Origin: Comamonadaceae bacterium
Lineage (GTDB): Bacteria > Pseudomonadota > Gammaproteobacteria > Burkholderiales > Burkholderiaceae_C
NCBI GenBank assembly: GCA_947378785.1
Contig: CANCLK010000013.1
Span: 1-53,731, forward strand
Direction: 5' to 3'
Length of the DNA stretch: 53,731 bases
Below the pieces are notes generated by a model, which saw nothing but the letters and a program-made list of their open reading frames with translations, was not told where the DNA came from and ran no database searches. The position numbers and the translations under genes were made by a program. Below are positions 33,935 through 43,026 of the stretch, piece after piece; position 1 is the stretch's first letter; each line of letters begins with the position of its first letter.

Positions 33935-35196
33935 ACAGGTTGGTCAAGGTCAAACGCCTTGTGGAGGGCTCGCACCGCCAGCTCCATGTATTTTTCGTCA
34001 ATCACGACGGAGGTCTTGATCTCACTGGTTGAGATCATCTGGATGTTGATGCCCTCTTCACTCAGCACGCGGAACATTTTGCTGGCAACGCCCACGTGGC
34101 TGCGCATGCCGATGCCAACGATGCTGACCTTGCAGATCTTGGTGTCGCTGATGACCTCTTGTGCGCCCAGTTTGGGCAAGACCTTGACGTTGAGTAGCTC
34201 AACCGTCTTGGCGCAGTCATTGCGGTTCACGGTGAAGCTGAAGTCGGTTTTTCCGTCACGGCTGATGTTCTGGATGATGACATCCACTTCGATATTGGCA
34301 TCGGCCACAGCGCCCAAAATTTGGTAAGCAATGCCAGGGGTGTCGGGCACACCGAGCACGGAGATTTTGGCTTCGTCGCGGTTGAATGCGATGCCCGATA
34401 CGATGGCTTGTTCCATTTTTTCGTCTTCCTCAAAACTGATCAAAGTGCCGGACTTGGCTTCTTCGTTGATGTCAATGTCCCAGTCGGTGAAGCTGGACAG
34501 CACGCGCAGCGGCACCTTGTATTTACCAGCGAATTCGACTGAACGAATTTGCAAGACCTTGGAGCCCATGGAGGCCATCTCGAGCATTTCTTCAAAGCTC
34601 ACGGTAGCCAAGCGCCGCGCTTCGGGCACCACACGCGGGTCGGTGGTGTAAACACCATCAACGTCGGTGTAGATCAGGCATTCGTGCGCCTTCAAGGCGG
34701 CCGCAATGGCCACCGCCGAGGTGTCAGAGCCGCCACGGCCGAGCGTGGTGACGTTGCCGCCTTCGTCGACACCCTGAAAGCCGGTGATGATCACGACCTT
34801 GCCTGCGTCAAGATCAGCGCGCACGCGCTTGTCATCAATCGATTCAATACGGGCCTTGGTGAAAGCGCTATTGGTCTTGATGGTGACTTGCCAGCCGGCA
34901 TAACTCACGGCGGGCATGCCCTCGGCCTGCAAAGCGATGGCCAGTAAAGCACTTGAAGCTTGCTCGCCGGTAGCGGCCAGAGCATCGAGCTCACGTGCAT
35001 AAGCGTCGTCTTGCTTAGAAGGCGAAAGCTCTTTGGCCAAACCGAGCAAGCGATTGGTTTCCCCGCTCATGGCGCTCGGCACCACCACGATCTGGTGGCC
35101 GGCGCGGGCCCATTTGGCCACGCGTTTGGCGACATTTCGGATGCGCTCGGTCGAGCCCATCGATGTGCCGCCGTATTTATGAACGATCAAAGCCAT
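33931..35196 (-). CDS. lysC: Aspartate kinase
   Basis: Aspartokinase phosphorylates aspartate as the first step toward lysine, threonine, methionine and diaminopimelate. The 421-residue protein begins MALIVHKYGGTSMGS (catalytic Lys and ATP-binding loop), has TLGRGGSDTSAVAIAAAL in the kinase domain and two C-terminal ACT domains (from about 265) for feedback control. This size and layout match the single-function, ACT-regulated LysC of beta- and alphaproteobacteria, without a homoserine dehydrogenase part. It precedes the tRNA-Ser gene on the same strand and follows tilS after 71 bases. Confidence 0.95.
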   Translation of the reverse strand: MALIVHKYGGTSMGSTERIRNVAKRVAKWARAGHQIVVVPSAMSGETNRLLGLAKELSPSKQDDAYARELDALAATGEQASSALLAIALQAEGMPAVSYAGWQVTIKTNSAFTKARIESIDDKRVRADLDAGKVVIITGFQGVDEGGNVTTLGRGGSDTSAVAIAAALKAHECLIYTDVDGVYTTDPRVVPEARRLATVSFEEMLEMASMGSKVLQIRSVEFAGKYKVPLRVLSSFTDWDIDINEEAKSGTLISFEEDEKMEQAIVSGIAFNRDEAKISVLGVPDTPGIAYQILGAVADANIEVDVIIQNISRDGKTDFSFTVNRNDCAKTVELLNVKVLPKLGAQEVISDTKICKVSIVGIGMRSHVGVASKMFRVLSEEGINIQMISTSEIKTSVVIDEKYMELAVRALHKAFDLDQPV

Positions 35197-35267
35197 TGCA
35201 GAAAGTCAGTCAAAAAAAGTGGCAAAGGGATTAAAAAGATACGCCGGTCGCCCGGCAAAGCCCATGA

Positions 35268-36278
35268 TTATATCGGGCACAACCACTGCAAATGGCTGAC
35301 AGCACGCAGCACGTGGCCGTTAGCCACCTTCAAATGAATGCGGTGGCCGCGGGTGGTGCAGGCAGCCACTTGGTCAAGCAATTGCGCAAGTTGCGCAGCA
35401 CTGGGCCGGGCTTGATGGCACACCAACAACCAGTGACGCAGCACGTTCGCCTGACGTGGCCGCGACAGCGCCTGCAGCGCTTTGATCGCTGGCGGACTAC
35501 CCACTAGCTGTAAGTCTTGCACAGCAACCTCATCTAACAACACCTGCGCTTGAGCCGCATGGCTGGCACTGCGCGCGAAGGTTTGTCGAAACTGCGGAAA
35601 CGCGTCGTTCAACGCGGGTAACAACCTAGCGCGAATGCGGTTGCGGGTGTAGCGTTCGTCGGTGTTGCTTGGGTCGTCTACGAAGGCGAGCCCTTCTTGC
35701 ATCAGCCAGTCACGCAGACTGGCGCCGGGTACCTCTAGCAATGGACGACAAAACTGCACGCCATCGCGTTCAAAAATGGCCGGCATAGCCGACAAGCCAG
35801 CCAAGCCAGCACCGCGGCTCAAGGCCAGCAAGATGGTTTCGACTTGATCATCTGCATGCTGACCCAGCAGCACTTGAGTCACGTCGAGCAAGCGTGCCGC
35901 ATCTGCCAGCGCGGTGTAGCGCACCTTGCGGGCGGCGTCTTCGGGGCTCTCGCCGGGGTCGTGCTTGGCGTTGACCTTGATGACTTGCAGCGGCACGTTC
36001 AACTGTGCGCAAACAGTCCGGCAATTGGTTTCAAATTGATCAGCTGCAGCTTGTAAGCCGTGGTGCACATGAATCGCCCTGACCTGCCCTGACCAGAGTG
36101 CGCAGGCGGCGTGCAAAAGTGCTGTGGAGTCGGCACCACCGCTGTACGCAACCGCCAAGGGCGGCGCCACAACAGAAGCAGCTGAGCCGGCGAAGGCCGC
36201 CAGCGCCACTTGCGCTGGGTTGAGCAAAGCAGATGTTGGGTTAACGGGCTTCGGCTTTGGTGTCGGTGAAACGGCCAT
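35268..36278 (-). CDS. tilS: tRNA(Ile)-lysidine synthase
   Basis: TilS attaches lysine to C34 of the CAU-anticodon tRNA-Ile, changing its codon reading from AUG to AUA. The 336-residue protein has the PP-loop ATPase motif SGGADS (46-51), [28 protein letters not shown] and the [15 protein letters not shown] block, all typical of TilS. It is shorter than the E. coli enzyme (about 430) because it has little of the C-terminal domain, as is common in Comamonadaceae. Its ATG lies 38 bases inside the 3' end of accA, suggesting translational coupling. Confidence 0.93.
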   Translation of the reverse strand: MAVSPTPKPKPVNPTSALLNPAQVALAAFAGSAASVVAPPLAVAYSGGADSTALLHAACALWSGQVRAIHVHHGLQAAADQFETNCRTVCAQLNVPLQVIKVNAKHDPGESPEDAARKVRYTALADAARLLDVTQVLLGQHADDQVETILLALSRGAGLAGLSAMPAIFERDGVQFCRPLLEVPGASLRDWLMQEGLAFVDDPSNTDERYTRNRIRARLLPALNDAFPQFRQTFARSASHAAQAQVLLDEVAVQDLQLVGSPPAIKALQALSRPRQANVLRHWLLVCHQARPSAAQLAQLLDQVAACTTRGHRIHLKVANGHVLRAVSHLQWLCPI

Positions 36279-37218
36279 AGCTTTGCAGACGATCGTAGCG
36301 GCGGTCTAGCAGTTCCTTGACCTTCAGGTCGCTGACCTGGCGGAAGGCGTCATTCAAGGCGCGCTTCAAAAAGGCCGCCATTTGCTTGTGGTCGCGGTGC
36401 GCGCCACCGACAGGTTCATTGACGATTTTGTCGATCACGCCCAAGGCCTTGAGCCGATGTGCCGTGATGCCAAGAGCCTCAGCGGCGACTTCGGCTTTGT
36501 CAGATGTTTTCCAGAGAATCGAGGCGCAGCCTTCCGGGCTGATGACCGAGTAGATGGAGTACTGAAGCATGATGACTTGGTCGGCCACCGAAATGGCCAA
36601 TGCGCCACCGGAACCGCCCTCACCAATGATGGTGGTGATGATGGGCACTTCGAGTTGCGCCATCTCAAAGATGTTGCGGCCAATGGCTTCAGACTGGCCG
36701 CGTTCTTCAGCATCAATACCGGGGTAAGCGCCGGGCGTGTCAACAAAGGTGAACACCGGCAACTTGAATTTTTCCGCAGTTTTCATCAGACGCAAGGCCT
36801 TGCGATAACCCTCCGGCTTGCTCATGCCGAAATTACGCAGACCGCGCTCTTTGGTGTCGCGGCCTTTTTGCTGACCGAGCACCATGCAAGCATGACCGTT
36901 GAAACGGGCCAGACCACCGACGATGCTGAGGTCGTCAGAAAAGTGACGGTCGCCATGCATTTCAACAAAGTCCGTGAAAATTTCGTTGACATAGTCCAGC
37001 GTGTACGGACGCTCTGCGTGGCGCGCGATCTTGGTGATCTGCCACGGCGTGAGGTCGCTGTAGATGTCTTTGGTCAGCTGCTGGCTCTTCTTGGCGAGTT
37101 GGTCGATTTCGTCAGAAATATCGACCGCTGATTCACTTTGCACATAGCGCAACTCTTCGATTTTTCCTTCGAGGTCTGCAATGGGTTGCTCGAAATCGAG
37201 AAAGGTTTTTTTAGGCAT
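36241..37218 (-). CDS. accA: Acetyl-CoA carboxylase carboxyltransferase subunit alpha
   Basis: The alpha subunit of the carboxyltransferase that, with AccD, moves carboxyl from biotin to acetyl-CoA to form malonyl-CoA for fatty acid synthesis. The 325-residue protein has the typical start [22 protein letters not shown], then [26 protein letters not shown] and [18 protein letters not shown] lies seven bases before the ATG. It is followed by tilS with overlap and preceded by an AlkA-like gene. Its reaction depends on biotinylated AccB, a functional though not local link to the bioMNY operon. Confidence 0.96.
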   Translation of the reverse strand: MPKKTFLDFEQPIADLEGKIEELRYVQSESAVDISDEIDQLAKKSQQLTKDIYSDLTPWQITKIARHAERPYTLDYVNEIFTDFVEMHGDRHFSDDLSIVGGLARFNGHACMVLGQQKGRDTKERGLRNFGMSKPEGYRKALRLMKTAEKFKLPVFTFVDTPGAYPGIDAEERGQSEAIGRNIFEMAQLEVPIITTIIGEGGSGGALAISVADQVIMLQYSIYSVISPEGCASILWKTSDKAEVAAEALGITAHRLKALGVIDKIVNEPVGGAHRDHKQMAAFLKRALNDAFRQVSDLKVKELLDRRYDRLQSYGRFTDTKAEAR

Positions 37219-37286
37219 GACCTTGCTCCTTTATAAGTTGGGGTTCCATTAGCGGGCACGGGGCCGGCACATTCAATAGCGACACA

Positions 37287-37970
37287 TCAGTACGCGACGG
37301 GCAAGGGGTCGAGCGAGCGCCAAATATACCAAGTTGCCACGGTACAGTAAGGAGCCCAAGCACCAGCCACCTCGCGGGCGTCGCTGCGGCTGACAGATTC
37401 GCCAGAAAAATAACTCTTGCTGATACCGTTGATCAGGCCCACATCGTCGAGCGGCAACACATTGGGTCGCATCAGATGAAAGATCAGGAACATCTCAGCG
37501 GTCCAGCGACCAATGCCACGAATTGCAATCAACTCGGCGATGATGGCCTCGTCGTCCATCGCCTCCCAGTTCTTGACATGCACCGAGCCCGCATCAAAGT
37601 GCAGCGCCAGATCGACCAAGTATTCGACCTTTCGAGTGCTCAGCCCTGCGGCCCGCATGTCATCTATTTTGAGCTTGAGCACATTCGCCGGCGTCATTTT
37701 TTTGGGCAGCACTTCAAAGCGATGCCAGACGCTTTGCGCCGCCTTCACAGAAATTTGCTGACCGACAATGCTGCGCGCCAAGGTGCCGAAAGCGTCACCA
37801 CGCGACTGAAGACCCACCTCACCAAACTGGGGAATCAGCCGCTTCATCACGCGGTCTTTTTTGACCAAGTGCTTGCAGGCCTCTGCCCAGTACGCCGGCA
37901 CCGTCATGGCGGGCACGTCAGTGTGGGCGACTTCAACGACGCCCGGACCGGTTTTTGCCAAAATTTTCAC
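37287..37970 (-). CDS. DNA-3-methyladenine glycosylase, AlkA-like HhH-GPD family
   Basis: A 227-residue base-excision glycosylase. The N-terminal half has [22 protein letters not shown], the helix-hairpin-helix lies in [18 protein letters not shown], and the catalytic Asp is in [14 protein letters not shown]. It removes alkylated purines such as 3-methyladenine, and there is no iron-sulfur cluster motif, so it is the AlkA rather than the Nth/MutY branch. The GTG start overlaps the cysS stop as GTGA, indicating coupled translation. Confidence 0.9.
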   Translation of the reverse strand: MKILAKTGPGVVEVAHTDVPAMTVPAYWAEACKHLVKKDRVMKRLIPQFGEVGLQSRGDAFGTLARSIVGQQISVKAAQSVWHRFEVLPKKMTPANVLKLKIDDMRAAGLSTRKVEYLVDLALHFDAGSVHVKNWEAMDDEAIIAELIAIRGIGRWTAEMFLIFHLMRPNVLPLDDVGLINGISKSYFSGESVSRSDAREVAGAWAPYCTVATWYIWRSLDPLPVAY

Positions 37971-39358
37971 GCCTTGACCTCCCAGGTGGTGCCGCTTGAT
38001 GCGTCTTTTAGAACAATGCCACGCTCAAGCAAGCTTTGGCGGATGCGGTCAGCACCGGCAAAGTCTTTGGCCAGTTTAGCGGCCGCGCGGTCGGCAATCA
38101 GACCTTGGATGGTTGCATCGTCCAGTGCCGCGCCAGCTTTCAAAAAAGCTGCTGGCGAGCCTTGCAACAAGCCCAGGCAGCCGCCCAATGCCTTGAGTAC
38201 ACCCGAGAGCTGAGTCGAGCCCGTACGGTTGATTTCACCGACCAAATCAAACAGCACAGCGATCGCTTCCGGCGTTCCAAAGTCTTCGTCCATGGCGGCT
38301 TTGAAGCGCGCTGAATAGGGCTCCGTCCAATTGATCTCCACGGTCGCAGGCGCGACCAAATCCAAAGCGGTGTAAAGGCGCTTGAGCGAGCTGCGTGCGT
38401 CGTCCAAGTGGATGTCACTGTAATTCAGGGCGCTGCGGTAGTGCGCGCGGATGATGAAAAAGCGCACGGTCTCGGCGTCGTACTGCGCCAGCACATCGCG
38501 GATGGTGAAAAAGTTACCGAGCGATTTCGACATCTTCTCGTTGTCGACACGGACAAAACCGTTGTGCACCCAGAAGCGCGCCAGCGGTTTGCCATTGGCG
38601 CCTTCGCTTTGGGCAATTTCGTTTTCGTGGTGCGGAAACTGCAAATCAGCACCGCCACCGTGAATGTCAAAGCTCTCGCCCAGCGTTTGGCAGCTCATGG
38701 CCGAGCACTCAATATGCCAGCCGGGCCGGCCTTTGCCGTAGGGAAAACCCAAAGCAGTTGCATCCCATTTGGCGTCTTCGGGTTCGCTCTCTTTGGCTGA
38801 CTTCCAAAGCACAAAATCGAGCGGATCTTGCTTGCCGTCGAGCACGGCAACACGCTCGCCCGCACGCAGTTCATCCAATGACTTACCGGACAACTTGCCG
38901 TAACCCGGAAACTTGCGCACGGCATAGTTGACGTCGCCGCTGCTGGCCTGATAAGCCAAGCCTTTGGCTTCAAGCTGGGAAATCATTGCCAACATGTGTG
39001 GCACGTACTCGGTGGCGCGGGGTTCCAGCGTGGGCGGTTCGATGCCGAGGGCGCCAATATCTTGATGCATGGCAACAATCATCTCGTCGGTCAAGGCGCG
39101 AATGGTGATGTTGCGCTCAACGGCGCGCTTGATGATCTTGTCGTCTATGTCCGTGATATTGCGCACATAGGTGACTTGGTAGCCACTGGCACGCAGCCAG
39201 CGCTGCACCACGTCAAAGGCCATCATCATGCGCGCATGGCCAATATGACACAGGTCATAAATCGTCATGCCGCATACATACATACGGACGTGACCCGGCA
39301 CCAGCGGCAAAAATTCTTCTACGTCACGCGACAGCGTGTTGTAAATGCGAAGGCTCAT
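37967..39358 (-). CDS. cysS: Cysteinyl-tRNA synthetase
   Basis: CysRS charges tRNA-Cys. The 463-residue protein contains [21 protein letters not shown] with the HIGH motif (38-41) and the first zinc-binding Cys, then [29 protein letters not shown] and KMSKSLGN. Length and motifs are full and normal. Divergent from the TPR gene, with 133 bases between the starts. It leads a cysS-alkA pair. Confidence 0.96.
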   Translation of the reverse strand: MSLRIYNTLSRDVEEFLPLVPGHVRMYVCGMTIYDLCHIGHARMMMAFDVVQRWLRASGYQVTYVRNITDIDDKIIKRAVERNITIRALTDEMIVAMHQDIGALGIEPPTLEPRATEYVPHMLAMISQLEAKGLAYQASSGDVNYAVRKFPGYGKLSGKSLDELRAGERVAVLDGKQDPLDFVLWKSAKESEPEDAKWDATALGFPYGKGRPGWHIECSAMSCQTLGESFDIHGGGADLQFPHHENEIAQSEGANGKPLARFWVHNGFVRVDNEKMSKSLGNFFTIRDVLAQYDAETVRFFIIRAHYRSALNYSDIHLDDARSSLKRLYTALDLVAPATVEINWTEPYSARFKAAMDEDFGTPEAIAVLFDLVGEINRTGSTQLSGVLKALGGCLGLLQGSPAAFLKAGAALDDATIQGLIADRAAAKLAKDFAGADRIRQSLLERGIVLKDASSGTTWEVKA

Positions 39359-39491
39359 GGATGGGTAAAAAACTGGGAGGGTGTGGGATGGGCGAGTGCA
39401 GACTATACCTGCCCGCTACAATCTTTTTTCAGTATAGGCGAGCCGTTCTACCCGCAGGCAAAGAGATACGAGCGCCACCGAACACCAAACA

Positions 39492-40103
39492 ATGCAAACT
39501 TCCGTGTACACCTTTCAAAAAGCCACTTCCATCGTCTTGATGTGGAGCGCGCTGACCGGCGCCATTTCCCCCTTGGCGGTACGCGCCCAAAACTACGGTA
39601 TGCCCCTTGGGGTTCCCGCCGTTAACTACGGCACGCCCTTGGCTTTGAACGTCGACGAGTACACCAAAGTCACCAAGCTGGTGGCCGCCAAGCAGCTCCA
39701 AGAAGCTCTGGCCAAGGCTGAGGAGTATCTGGAGAAGAAGCCAAAAGATCCGCAAATGCGCTTCATCAAGGGCGTGGTCCTCACCGAGATGGGCAAGTCC
39801 GCTGACGCTATGAGCCTCTTCACAACGCTCACGCAGGACTACCCCGAACTGCCCGAGCCGTACAACAATTTAGCCGTTTTGTACGCGGCAGAAGACCAGT
39901 TTGAACAGGCTCGCATTGCCCTTGAAATGGCCATTCGCACAAATCCGAGTTACGCCACAGCCCACGAAAATATGGGTGACGTGTACCTCAAGCTGGCCAG
40001 CCAGTCCTACAGCAAAGCGCTTCAAATCGAACCGAATAAAACGACTGTTCAACCCAAACTGGCCCTGATTCGCACACTGTTTGGCACGGCAGCCAAGCCA
40101 TGA
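39492..40103 (+). CDS. Exported tetratricopeptide repeat protein
   Basis: A 203-residue periplasmic or envelope protein. The signal peptide ends at about AVRA (28-31). Helical TPR-type repeats follow: [32 protein letters not shown], the block around [24 protein letters not shown], and [42 protein letters not shown]. Such repeats mediate protein-protein contacts. It is followed by two cyclophilin genes, so a role in envelope protein folding or quality control is possible, but no partner can be named. Confidence 0.85.
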   Translation: MQTSVYTFQKATSIVLMWSALTGAISPLAVRAQNYGMPLGVPAVNYGTPLALNVDEYTKVTKLVAAKQLQEALAKAEEYLEKKPKDPQMRFIKGVVLTEMGKSADAMSLFTTLTQDYPELPEPYNNLAVLYAAEDQFEQARIALEMAIRTNPSYATAHENMGDVYLKLASQSYSKALQIEPNKTTVQPKLALIRTLFGTAAKP

Positions 40104-40153
40104 CCCGTCAACCTCTGCGGACAAAATCGTATGCTTCAAGGAACACCATTCAG

Positions 40154-40852
40154 ATGAACTCACCGTCCACGTCGATTCAGCGCCGTGCCCTGCCAACCTT
40201 GGCCTTGGTTTGCCTGTTGACGGCGAGCGGATGGTCGACCTCTTGGGCGGACGCTGCGCCGCGCGTGAAGTTCAGCACCAGCGAAGGTGATTTTGTGGTC
40301 GAGGTCTACCCTGACAAAGCGCCCAAAACGGTTGAGAATTTTTTGCAATACGTCAAGGACAAGCACTACGACGGGACGATCTTTCACCGGGTTATCAGCA
40401 ACTTCATGGTGCAAGGTGGTGGCTATGACGTGCGCTATGCCGAAAAACCGGGCCGCCCTCCCGTTCGGCATGAAGGCCAAGAAGCTCTCGCCAAAGGCGG
40501 TGACAAAAATACAGTCGGCACCTTGGCCATGGCCCGAACCAATGATCCGCATTCAGCCACCGCCCAGTTCTTCATCAACGTCAAAGACAACGACTTTCTG
40601 AACCCGACACTGATTCCGCCAGGCGATCCGGTGCCGCGCTTTGAATACCAAGGCCAAGTCTATGAAAACACCCCGCGCGCCAAGCTTTTGAACGCAACCC
40701 AACTCTTTGGCTACACCGTCTTTGGCAAGGTTGTCAGCGGGATGGATGTTGTCACCAAAATCAAGTCTGTGCCCACCGGCGCGGGTGGACCGTTCACTAG
40801 CGATGTTCCCAAAACACCAATTCTTATAAAATCTGCATCTTTGATTAAATAA
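40154..40852 (+). CDS. Periplasmic peptidyl-prolyl cis-trans isomerase (cyclophilin)
   Basis: A cyclophilin of about 232 residues with a signal peptide ending near SWA (30-32 from this ATG). The cyclophilin core contains [40 protein letters not shown] and [15 protein letters not shown], with the catalytic Arg in FHRV. It isomerises prolyl bonds in periplasmic proteins. Start choice: ATG at 40100 overlaps the TPR stop (ATGA), but ATG at 40154 has AAGGAA upstream and gives a normal signal peptide. Only eight bases separate it from a cytoplasmic paralogue. Confidence 0.9.
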   Translation: MNSPSTSIQRRALPTLALVCLLTASGWSTSWADAAPRVKFSTSEGDFVVEVYPDKAPKTVENFLQYVKDKHYDGTIFHRVISNFMVQGGGYDVRYAEKPGRPPVRHEGQEALAKGGDKNTVGTLAMARTNDPHSATAQFFINVKDNDFLNPTLIPPGDPVPRFEYQGQVYENTPRAKLLNATQLFGYTVFGKVVSGMDVVTKIKSVPTGAGGPFTSDVPKTPILIKSASLIK

Positions 40853-40860
40853 ATCCCATC

Positions 40861-41370
40861 ATGAGCAACCCAAAAGTCGAACTCCACATTGCCGATTACG
40901 GCGTCATCACCCTCGAACTTGAGCAAGACAAGGCCCCTAAGTCGGTCGCCAACTTTCTGTCTTACGTCAACAAGGGCCATTACACCAACACGGTTTTCCA
41001 CCGCGTCATTCCTGGCTTCATGGTTCAGGGCGGCGGTTTCGAAGTCGGCATGAAGCAAAAGCCAACCCATGGTGAGATTGAAAACGAAGCCACCAACGGT
41101 CTGAAAAACAACCACTACACGGTCGCGATGGCACGCACCAGCGCACCGCACTCAGCCAGCTCGCAGTTTTTCATCAACGTGTCGGACAACGACTTTTTGA
41201 ACCACACGGCACCGAGCCCTTCGGGCTGGGGCTATGCCGTGTTTGCCAAAGTCGTCTCCGGCAGCGAGATCATTGACAAAATCGCCGCGGTCAAAACCGG
41301 CCGCAAGGGCTTCCATGACGACGTGCCGGAAACCGACGTGATCATCGAAAAAGCCGTGGCGCTGGCTTGA
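40861..41370 (+). CDS. ppiB: Cytoplasmic peptidyl-prolyl cis-trans isomerase B
   Basis: A 169-residue cyclophilin without a signal peptide. Core blocks are FHRVIPGFMVQGGGFE, MARTSAPHSASSQFFINVSDNDFL and GYAVFAKVVSGSEIID, closely similar to the preceding exported cyclophilin, so the pair looks like a tandem duplication that split between periplasm and cytoplasm. Its 3' end is followed by lpxH after 66 bases, an arrangement (ppiB-lpxH) also seen in E. coli and many proteobacteria. Confidence 0.94.
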   Translation: MSNPKVELHIADYGVITLELEQDKAPKSVANFLSYVNKGHYTNTVFHRVIPGFMVQGGGFEVGMKQKPTHGEIENEATNGLKNNHYTVAMARTSAPHSASSQFFINVSDNDFLNHTAPSPSGWGYAVFAKVVSGSEIIDKIAAVKTGRKGFHDDVPETDVIIEKAVALA

Positions 41371-41436
41371 TCAACCTGACAGCCTTGCGAGGCAGGTGCT
41401 GCACTCTGCACGACCGCTAGGACTTCATCGCAAAAC

Positions 41437-42219
41437 ATGACCGTGCCCCAGATTGCTGAGCTGCAAGCTCCCGCTGCCTGGGGCACGGTCGATTTCATTT
41501 CAGACCTGCACCTGACGGCTGAAGAACCCACGACCTTCGCAGCTTGGCAGCGATACATGGAAACGACGCCGGCAGATGCCGTCTTTATCTTGGGCGACCT
41601 GTTTGAAGTTTGGGTCGGCGATGACGCGGTGAGCCGAGATTTCTCTCAAGGTGCGAACTTTGAAGACCGCTGCGTGCAGGTGATGGCGGCGGCTTCTAGC
41701 AGGCTGGCTCTTTTCTTCATGCACGGCAACCGAGACTTTCTGGTCGGTCAGCAGTTGATGGATCAGTGCCATGCCGCGCTTCTCGCAGACCCCACAGTCT
41801 TGCACTTTGCGGATCAACGTTTTTTACTGTCACACGGAGATGCGCTGTGCTTAGCAGACACCGAATACCTGCAGTTTCGCGAGCAAGTTCGCAGCGCTGC
41901 TTGGCAAACCACGTTTCTGGCCCTGCCGCTGGCGGAACGGCAAAGCATCGCCCGCGGACTGCGTGCGCAAAGTGAGGCGCGCAAGCAATCGGGGCAAACT
42001 TATGCCGATGTCGATACTGAAGCCGCTAAGCAGTGGCTCAATGCAGCTGCCGCCAGCACGCTGATTCACGGCCACACCCACCAGCCAGGCCAGCATGAGC
42101 TTGGCTACAACCTACGCCGGGTGGTGCTGAGCGACTGGGACTTGACCGCCACGCCGCCAAGGGCCGAAGTCATACGACTGACCCATTCCGGTTTACAGCG
42201 CATGCCGTTAAGCGTCTAG
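41437..42219 (+). CDS. lpxH: UDP-2,3-diacylglucosamine diphosphatase
   Basis: LpxH hydrolyses UDP-2,3-diacylglucosamine to lipid X in lipid A synthesis at the inner membrane. The 260-residue calcineurin-like phosphoesterase has DFISDLHLTAEE, ILGDLFEVWVGDD, HGNRDFLVGQQ and HGHTHQPGQHEL, the full set of metal-binding motifs. The short N-terminal extension before FISDLHL is a little longer than in E. coli. It follows ppiB as in other proteobacteria and precedes the MtfA-like gene by 18 bases. Confidence 0.94.
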   Translation: MTVPQIAELQAPAAWGTVDFISDLHLTAEEPTTFAAWQRYMETTPADAVFILGDLFEVWVGDDAVSRDFSQGANFEDRCVQVMAAASSRLALFFMHGNRDFLVGQQLMDQCHAALLADPTVLHFADQRFLLSHGDALCLADTEYLQFREQVRSAAWQTTFLALPLAERQSIARGLRAQSEARKQSGQTYADVDTEAAKQWLNAAAASTLIHGHTHQPGQHELGYNLRRVVLSDWDLTATPPRAEVIRLTHSGLQRMPLSV

Positions 42220-42237
42220 CTACCGTAAGCAGACCCT

Positions 42238-43026
42238 ATGCTGAGATGGCTGCGCCAACACCTGCATCAATGGGAATTACACAAGCGACAGAGTCAAGCC
42301 ATCCCGGACGCCATGTGGCTGCGCACTCTGAGTGATTACCCATTTTTGACGGCTGACCCAGCCAACGACCCAGAACAATTGCGCACGATGGTCGACGAGT
42401 TTTTGGCCGATAAAGAATTCAGCGGTGCGCACGGGTTGCAGGTCAGTGACCCCATGGCGGTGGCGATTGCGGCGCAGGCTTGCTTGCCAGTGCTGCACTT
42501 GGGCCTGCATTGGTACGACGACTTCAAAGGCATCGTGGTGCACCCCGGCACCATGCTGGCGCGCCGCGAAGTCGTGGACGACGTCGGCGTGGTGCACCGT
42601 TACAACGAAGAGTTGAGCGGCGAAGCCATGCCACACGGCCCGGTCACGCTCAGCTGGGCAGACGTCGCCGCTTCAGGCGACTCAGCCCAAGCGGGCTATA
42701 ACGTTGTGATTCATGAGTTTGTGCACAAGATCGACATGCGCAATGGACCGGCAGACGGCTGCCCGCAACTTCCGTCCAGAGTCCTATGGGAAAGCTGGCG
42801 CGTCACCATGCAGGCCAGCTATGCGCGCTTTCAGGACAAAGTGACGATGGCTGAGCGCTTCGGCGCCGAGCCCCCTTGGCTCGACGCTTACGCAGCGACC
42901 GCCCCGGCTGAATTTTTCGCCGTGGCATCCGAGGCTTATTTCGTTAACCGAGGCCGTTTTGCGCAAGAGTTCCCGGAACTGATGCCGCTGTTTGCGCAGT
43001 TCTTCAACGCTTCAGCAGCGCCTTGA
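42238..43026 (+). CDS. Zinc-dependent peptidase of the MtfA (M90) family
   Basis: A 262-residue MtfA-like protein. It has the gluzincin motif HEFVHKID (HExxH) and the downstream EFFAVASEAYF that supplies the third zinc ligand. E. coli MtfA binds the Mlc repressor and thereby influences glucose PTS expression, and it has weak aminopeptidase activity. Burkholderiales lack a typical glucose PTS, so the physiological target here may be different. The 3' end overlaps the convergent DUF349 gene by 23 bases. Confidence 0.9.
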   Translation: MLRWLRQHLHQWELHKRQSQAIPDAMWLRTLSDYPFLTADPANDPEQLRTMVDEFLADKEFSGAHGLQVSDPMAVAIAAQACLPVLHLGLHWYDDFKGIVVHPGTMLARREVVDDVGVVHRYNEELSGEAMPHGPVTLSWADVAASGDSAQAGYNVVIHEFVHKIDMRNGPADGCPQLPSRVLWESWRVTMQASYARFQDKVTMAERFGAEPPWLDAYAATAPAEFFAVASEAYFVNRGRFAQEFPELMPLFAQFFNASAAP

